Below are positions 60,247-64,000 of a stretch of DNA of 64,000 nt, one piece after another. The stretch spans positions 1,178,001-1,242,000 of the forward strand of contig JACKKY010000001.1 of assembly GCA_024236175.1 (NCBI GenBank), in the 5' to 3' direction. A program made the position numbers and the translations under genes. This stretch comes from Novosphingobium sp. GTDB taxonomy: Bacteria > Pseudomonadota > Alphaproteobacteria > Sphingomonadales > Sphingomonadaceae. The first letter of the stretch is position 1. Every line of letters begins with the position of its first letter. A model generated the notes under the pieces. The model had not been told where the DNA came from. It did no database searches and worked only from the letters and a program-made list of their open reading frames with translations.

Positions 60247-61452
60247 CTAGACCTGCGCCTCGGGCGTTTTCGCCCACATCTTCTGCGTGACCGACTGCTC
60301 GGCTTCCCGCACGCCCTTTTCGAGGCTGGCGGCAAGGCCGCTGGAGCCCCGCTTCTTCAGTTCGGGAATGACGTAGGTTCCCAGCAGCTCGATCGATTTC
60401 ATCACCGCATCGTGCGGCAGGTAGCCGAAATTGAGGTAGCACAGCAGCTGGTCGACCCCGGCTTCCTCGTACCTCGCGAGCTTGGCGAGGCATTCGTCGG
60501 GCGTGCCGACGATGACCATGTCCTCGCGGTCGAACTCGGTGATGTCGAACTCGCCTTTCGCCCGCGCTTCCATCAGCGGGAAGGCCTGCGCCTGCTGCTC
60601 GGGGGTCAGGTGCGCCATCTCCCACTTGAGGTGGAATTCGGCGAGCCCCTTGTACCACCACCACATCGAATCCCACAGCCGGTTGGTGCCGAAATCGTCC
60701 CGCGTTTCGGCGCAATGCACCAGCGTGTAGACGCCCACCTTGTTGGTGTGCACGCTGGTCAGCGGCACGGCGGATTTCTGGGCCTCGCGATAGGTATCGA
60801 TGATTTCCTTGAGCCGGTCGAGCGGCTGCATGATCGAAAAGCACAGCAGGCCGCAGCCGTTCTCGCCGGCCATGGTCGCGCTGGATTCGCTCGATGCGGC
60901 CATCCACGCCGGCGGATGCGGATACTGGTATGGCTTGGGCGTGACCATGCGCTTGGGAAAATCGAGATATTCCGAGTGTTCCTCGTAATATTCCTCTTCC
61001 CACATGCCGACGACGGACCTTGCCGCCGCTTTCAGCTTTTCCTTGCTGGACGGGATGTCGACACCGAAGGCGAGCTGTTCCATCGGCGTGGAACGGCCCA
61101 TGCCCCAGATCGCCCGCCCTTGGGAAAGGACATCCACCGTCGCGACCTTTTCGGCCACGCGCGCCGGATGGATGAACTCGTGCGGCATCAGCGCCACGCC
61201 GAACCCCAGCTTTATCCGCTCGGTGATCTGCGACAGCGCGCCCAGCACCACCTCGTTGCTTGGCATGTGCGAACGGTTCTCTCGGAAATGGTGTTCGACC
61301 AGCCACACCGCCTCGAAGCCCAGCTTGTCGGCCAGGACGATCTGCTCGATATTGTCGCGATAGGCGGTGCGTTCCGCGATCCGCTGGCCCCAGGGATGCT
61401 CACCGGCCCATGGCTGGGGGCAATCGAATTCGTAAAGCAGTCCGAGTTCCAT
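60247..61452 (-). CDS. Luciferase-like (LLM) flavin-dependent oxidoreductase
   Basis: A 401-residue TIM-barrel flavin enzyme of the bacterial luciferase superfamily. AVWLVEHHF, IKLGFGVALMPHEFIHP and GRAIWGMGRST are the family elements. It uses FMNH2 or F420-like flavin to oxidise a substrate, often cleaving C-C, C-S or C-N bonds. The ATG at 61452 has gggagag upstream; the frame extends 20 codons. It is convergent with IclR and lies 126 nt downstream of the amidohydrolase gene. The substrate is unknown. Confidence 0.9.
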   Translation of the reverse strand: MELGLLYEFDCPQPWAGEHPWGQRIAERTAYRDNIEQIVLADKLGFEAVWLVEHHFRENRSHMPSNEVVLGALSQITERIKLGFGVALMPHEFIHPARVAEKVATVDVLSQGRAIWGMGRSTPMEQLAFGVDIPSSKEKLKAAARSVVGMWEEEYYEEHSEYLDFPKRMVTPKPYQYPHPPAWMAASSESSATMAGENGCGLLCFSIMQPLDRLKEIIDTYREAQKSAVPLTSVHTNKVGVYTLVHCAETRDDFGTNRLWDSMWWWYKGLAEFHLKWEMAHLTPEQQAQAFPLMEARAKGEFDITEFDREDMVIVGTPDECLAKLARYEEAGVDQLLCYLNFGYLPHDAVMKSIELLGTYVIPELKKRGSSGLAASLEKGVREAEQSVTQKMWAKTPEAQV

Positions 61453-61578
61453 CGGCTTCACTCTCCCTTTTTTTCGAGGAGGGAAACTGTCCGCTGCGAA
61501 ACGCGCCCGCAAGCCGAAAAGGCGCGCGAGGGGCCGAAATCCCGGCCAATCGGCCAGATGCGTATATACGGATTCCGG

Positions 61579-63258
61579 TCAGCCGTGCGCGATTGCGCCG
61601 CCCACCACGGTCCGCAGCACCTGCGCCGTGCCCAGGGTATCCGGCGGAATTGTCGTGAGGTCGCGGTCCCAGACGACGAAATCGGCAAGCAGGCCCGGGG
61701 TGAGGCTGCCGGTCCGCGTGTCGTGGCCGGCGGCAAAGGCAGCCTCGCGCGTGTAGGCCAGCATCGCCGCGGCCAGGCCGACGCGTTGCTGCGGATACCA
61801 GCCGCCGGGGTTGGCTCCGTCCAGCGTCCGGCGCAGCACCGCGGCTTCCAGCCCCGTCAGCGGATCGAGCGGCGCAACCGGCCAGTCGGAGCCGAAACAG
61901 ACCCGCGCACCGTTTTCCAGCAGCGCATGAAAGGCATAGGTCGTCTCGAGCCGGTCGGGTCCGATGCGCCGCACTGCCCAGCGGCCGTCGTCGATCGCGT
62001 GATAGGGCTGCACCGAGGCGATCACCTGCTGTTTCGCGAAGCGCGCCAGCGCCGCAGGGCGCAGATGCTGGGCATGTTCGATGCGAAAGCGCCGGTCGCG
62101 GGCGCCATTGGCCTGCGCCGTCTTCGCCATCATGTCGAGCACCATGTCGTTGGCCCGATCGCCGATGGCATGGACGGCAAGCTGCATGCCCGCCGCATCG
62201 GCGGCCAACATCCCTTCCGCCAGCGCCTCGGGATCGGTGACCATGATGCCGCGCGTCGAGGGATCGTCGAGATAGGGTTCGTAGAACAGCGCGGTGCGCG
62301 AGCCGAGCGACCCGTCGAACACCGCCTTGCAGCCGCCCCACCAGACCCGGTCGTCGCCGCGTCCTTCTTCGGCGACGATCGCGGCGAGCCGTTCCCAGTC
62401 GGCCAGCGGCACCATCGCATGGACTCGCAAGGGCAACGCGCCCGCCGCCTGCATCCGGCGCGCGCTGTGGAACATGCGCCAGTCCACCCCGGCTTCGTGA
62501 ACCTGCGTCACGCCCTTGCCCAGCGCCAGCGCCATGCCGCGGCGACAGGCGGCGTCGATCGCCGCCTCGCTCGCCGGCGGGATGCGGTCCATCACCATGT
62601 CCTTTGCGGCGTCCTTGAAGATGCCGGTCAGCCGCCCGGCGGCGTCGCGCCCGATCACCCCGCCGTCCACGTCGGCGATGCCCGGCACGATGCCCAGCAT
62701 GTCCAGCGCCCGGGAATTGAGCAGGACCATGTGCAGGTCGTAGCGCACGACCGCGACCGGGGTGTGCGGCGTTGCTGCGTCGATCCAGCCGCGGTCGGGC
62801 AGCTCGCCGCCCCAGCGGTCGTTGTCCCAATTGCCGCCTGTGAGCCACTGGCCTGCGGGAAGGTCGCGGGCGGCCCCTGCGATGCGCCGCTCGAAGTCGG
62901 CCCGGTCAGCCGCATCGCGCAGCGAGGGCTGGCCGAGTTGGAGCGAGGCCATGACGAAATGGACATGGGAATCGATGAAGCCCGGCGTCACGAAAGCCCC
63001 GTCCAGATCGACAATGCGCGTGCGCCGGTCTGAACCGGCACGCACCGCATCCTCGCCGAGCGCCACGATCCGGGTGCCGGACACGCCGATCGCGTCGCTG
63101 AAGATGCGGCAGCCCTGGCCCGTCCAGACCTTTGCGTTCACATACGCCGTCTCGACAGCGGGACTGCTCGCCCATGCAGACTGCCGCCACAGGAGCGCGG
63201 CGCCCGCCGAAACGCCCGAACCGGCGAGGAAGCGCCTGCGGTCGACAGTTTTCATCAT
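61579..63258 (-). CDS. Tat-exported amidohydrolase (YtcJ/NfdA type)
   Basis: A 559-residue metal-dependent hydrolase. A twin-arginine signal (VDRRRFLAGSGVSAGAALLW) at the start means folded export to the periplasm. The barrel shows FVTPGFIDSHVH (metal His pair), AVHAIGDRAND, FRIEHAQHLR and the CFGSDWPVAPLDP end, as in the amidohydrolase_3/YtcJ group, which cleaves N-substituted amides or formamides. The tandem ATG at 63258/63255 is the start. Together with the LLM enzyme it may open an N-heterocycle or amide; the substrate is unknown. Confidence 0.88.
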   Translation of the reverse strand: MMKTVDRRRFLAGSGVSAGAALLWRQSAWASSPAVETAYVNAKVWTGQGCRIFSDAIGVSGTRIVALGEDAVRAGSDRRTRIVDLDGAFVTPGFIDSHVHFVMASLQLGQPSLRDAADRADFERRIAGAARDLPAGQWLTGGNWDNDRWGGELPDRGWIDAATPHTPVAVVRYDLHMVLLNSRALDMLGIVPGIADVDGGVIGRDAAGRLTGIFKDAAKDMVMDRIPPASEAAIDAACRRGMALALGKGVTQVHEAGVDWRMFHSARRMQAAGALPLRVHAMVPLADWERLAAIVAEEGRGDDRVWWGGCKAVFDGSLGSRTALFYEPYLDDPSTRGIMVTDPEALAEGMLAADAAGMQLAVHAIGDRANDMVLDMMAKTAQANGARDRRFRIEHAQHLRPAALARFAKQQVIASVQPYHAIDDGRWAVRRIGPDRLETTYAFHALLENGARVCFGSDWPVAPLDPLTGLEAAVLRRTLDGANPGGWYPQQRVGLAAAMLAYTREAAFAAGHDTRTGSLTPGLLADFVVWDRDLTTIPPDTLGTAQVLRTVVGGAIAHG

Positions 63259-63290
63259 CGCCTGGCGATTCCTTGTCCCATTGCCCGGAC

Positions 63291-64000
63291 TTACATCGTG
63301 AACAGCAGGTTGAGCCGCAAACGATTGCGCCAGTCGGACGGCAGCGGCCCGGGCCGAAGCGACCGGAAATGATAGAATGTAGCATTCAGGACGGTGCGCG
63401 GCAGCACGGCATGGTCGATCGACAGGCTGTGCAGCTCGTAGTCGGTGGAAAGCGGGAGGTTGTCGTGGGAAAAAGCGGCGAATACCGCATCGGTCTGCGC
63501 CCACAGATAGGCGTATTCGAACCGCCAGTCCCCGGGCCGTGCGGCACGGCCGGCGCTCAATCCGATCGAATAGGCAGTGTCGCGAGAGGTGGCGGCACTG
63601 CGATTGTGAACCAAATCGAACGTCGCCTTCAATGGCCAGCGTTTCCCGGCACCGGAATAGGTGAGGCTTCCCAGCGCCTCGACCAGATCGAAATCCGACA
63701 GGTAACGCCCGTCAAGCCCGACAAGGTTGCCCCGGAAATCCCCGGCGTCTGCGCCGGCCACGCTGGAAAGCTTGTAATCGTAATAGGAGCCGGAGACCTG
63801 CGCCGACCAGTCGTTCGCCAGTCGGCCGGAAAGTCCGAGCTGCACACCGCGCAGCGCACTCCCCTCGCCCCCGACCGATTCATCGATGACGAAATAGAGA
63901 CCGCGTGCATCGAACGCCCAGCCGTGCCCGACCGGCAGCGAGAGCGTGGCGCCAAGCCCCTGCGGATTGACGTCGCCGTCCCAGACCAGATCGGTGCGCC
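63291..64000 (-). CDS. Putative outer-membrane porin, C-terminal part (5' end outside window)
   Basis: The open minus-strand frame runs to the right edge. Its ~235 residues contain alternating aromatic beta-strands (VSGSYYDYKLSSVAG, WRFEYAYLWAQTDAVF, LNATFYHFRSL) and end with RLRLNLLFTM, a beta-barrel tail. RTDLVWDGDVNPQGLGATL upstream resembles the putative porin (Porin_5-like) family. It lies 32 nt before the amidohydrolase start on the same strand and may be the entry pore for the cluster substrate. The signal peptide lies outside the window. Confidence 0.7.
   Translation of the reverse strand, partial: RTDLVWDGDVNPQGLGATLSLPVGHGWAFDARGLYFVIDESVGGEGSALRGVQLGLSGRLANDWSAQVSGSYYDYKLSSVAGADAGDFRGNLVGLDGRYLSDFDLVEALGSLTYSGAGKRWPLKATFDLVHNRSAATSRDTAYSIGLSAGRAARPGDWRFEYAYLWAQTDAVFAAFSHDNLPLSTDYELHSLSIDHAVLPRTVLNATFYHFRSLRPGPLPSDWRNRLRLNLLFTM

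Overview
The window is chromosomal DNA of a GC-rich alphaproteobacterium, most probably a sphingomonad of the Erythrobacteraceae type. This rests on gene content and order (hisC-tyrC divergent from a metX-metW unit, FzlA-like GST, MJ0042 zinc-ribbon gene divergent from ftsE-ftsX, IF-1/CspA pair, many TonB/P450/amidohydrolase genes) and on codon bias; no rRNA is present, so species is not assignable.

Layout. 1-7.6 kb: housekeeping genes (carboxylesterase tail, nucleoside transporter, YhhQ, ArgB, lipoprotein, YggT, FolD, a Lon-N protein and a thioredoxin/TPR co-chaperone). 7.8 kb: tRNA-Gly(GCC). 8.0-17.67 kb: a 9.7-kb genomic island in the 3' end of tRNA-Leu(CAG), bounded by an 18-bp direct repeat. 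It has a frameshifted P4-type integrase at the tRNA end, an AlpA-like regulator, small plasmid/mobilisation-type genes, an SNase/zinc-finger nuclease, a PD-(D/E)XK-like protein, a Fic-wHTH protein with operator-like palindromes, and a lower-GC divergent pair: a patatin-like lipase and a membrane-anchored nSTAND-like NTPase. That pair is the best candidate for an undescribed (probably anti-phage) system. 17.9-27.7 kb: core genes again (NDUFA9-like reductase, FzlA-like GST, two VOC proteins, FdhD, MetW/GNAT/MetX, HisC, TyrC, IF-1 paralogue, CspA and several small ORFs).

28-46 kb: a GAF-PAS-PAS-GGDEF-EAL protein, then an accessory catabolic area (NHL protein, P450, transglutaminase, acyltransferase), FtsEX, tRNA-Leu(GAG), a Baeyer-Villiger-type monooxygenase, a tandem pair of divergent P450s, an amidohydrolase and an LptB-like ABC ATPase whose H-loop His is Gln. 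45.8-50.8 kb: universal stress protein, DUF2189-like membrane protein, PEP synthase and a site-2 protease with CBS domains.

51-56.2 kb: a tightly overlapping five-gene operon (acyl-CoA synthetase, E1-alpha, E1-beta, lipoyl-E2, acyl carrier protein) with no E3. 56.3-64 kb: TonB receptor, IclR regulator, luciferase-like flavin oxidoreductase, Tat-exported amidohydrolase and part of a porin, apparently an uptake-and-catabolism cluster for an unidentified organic compound.
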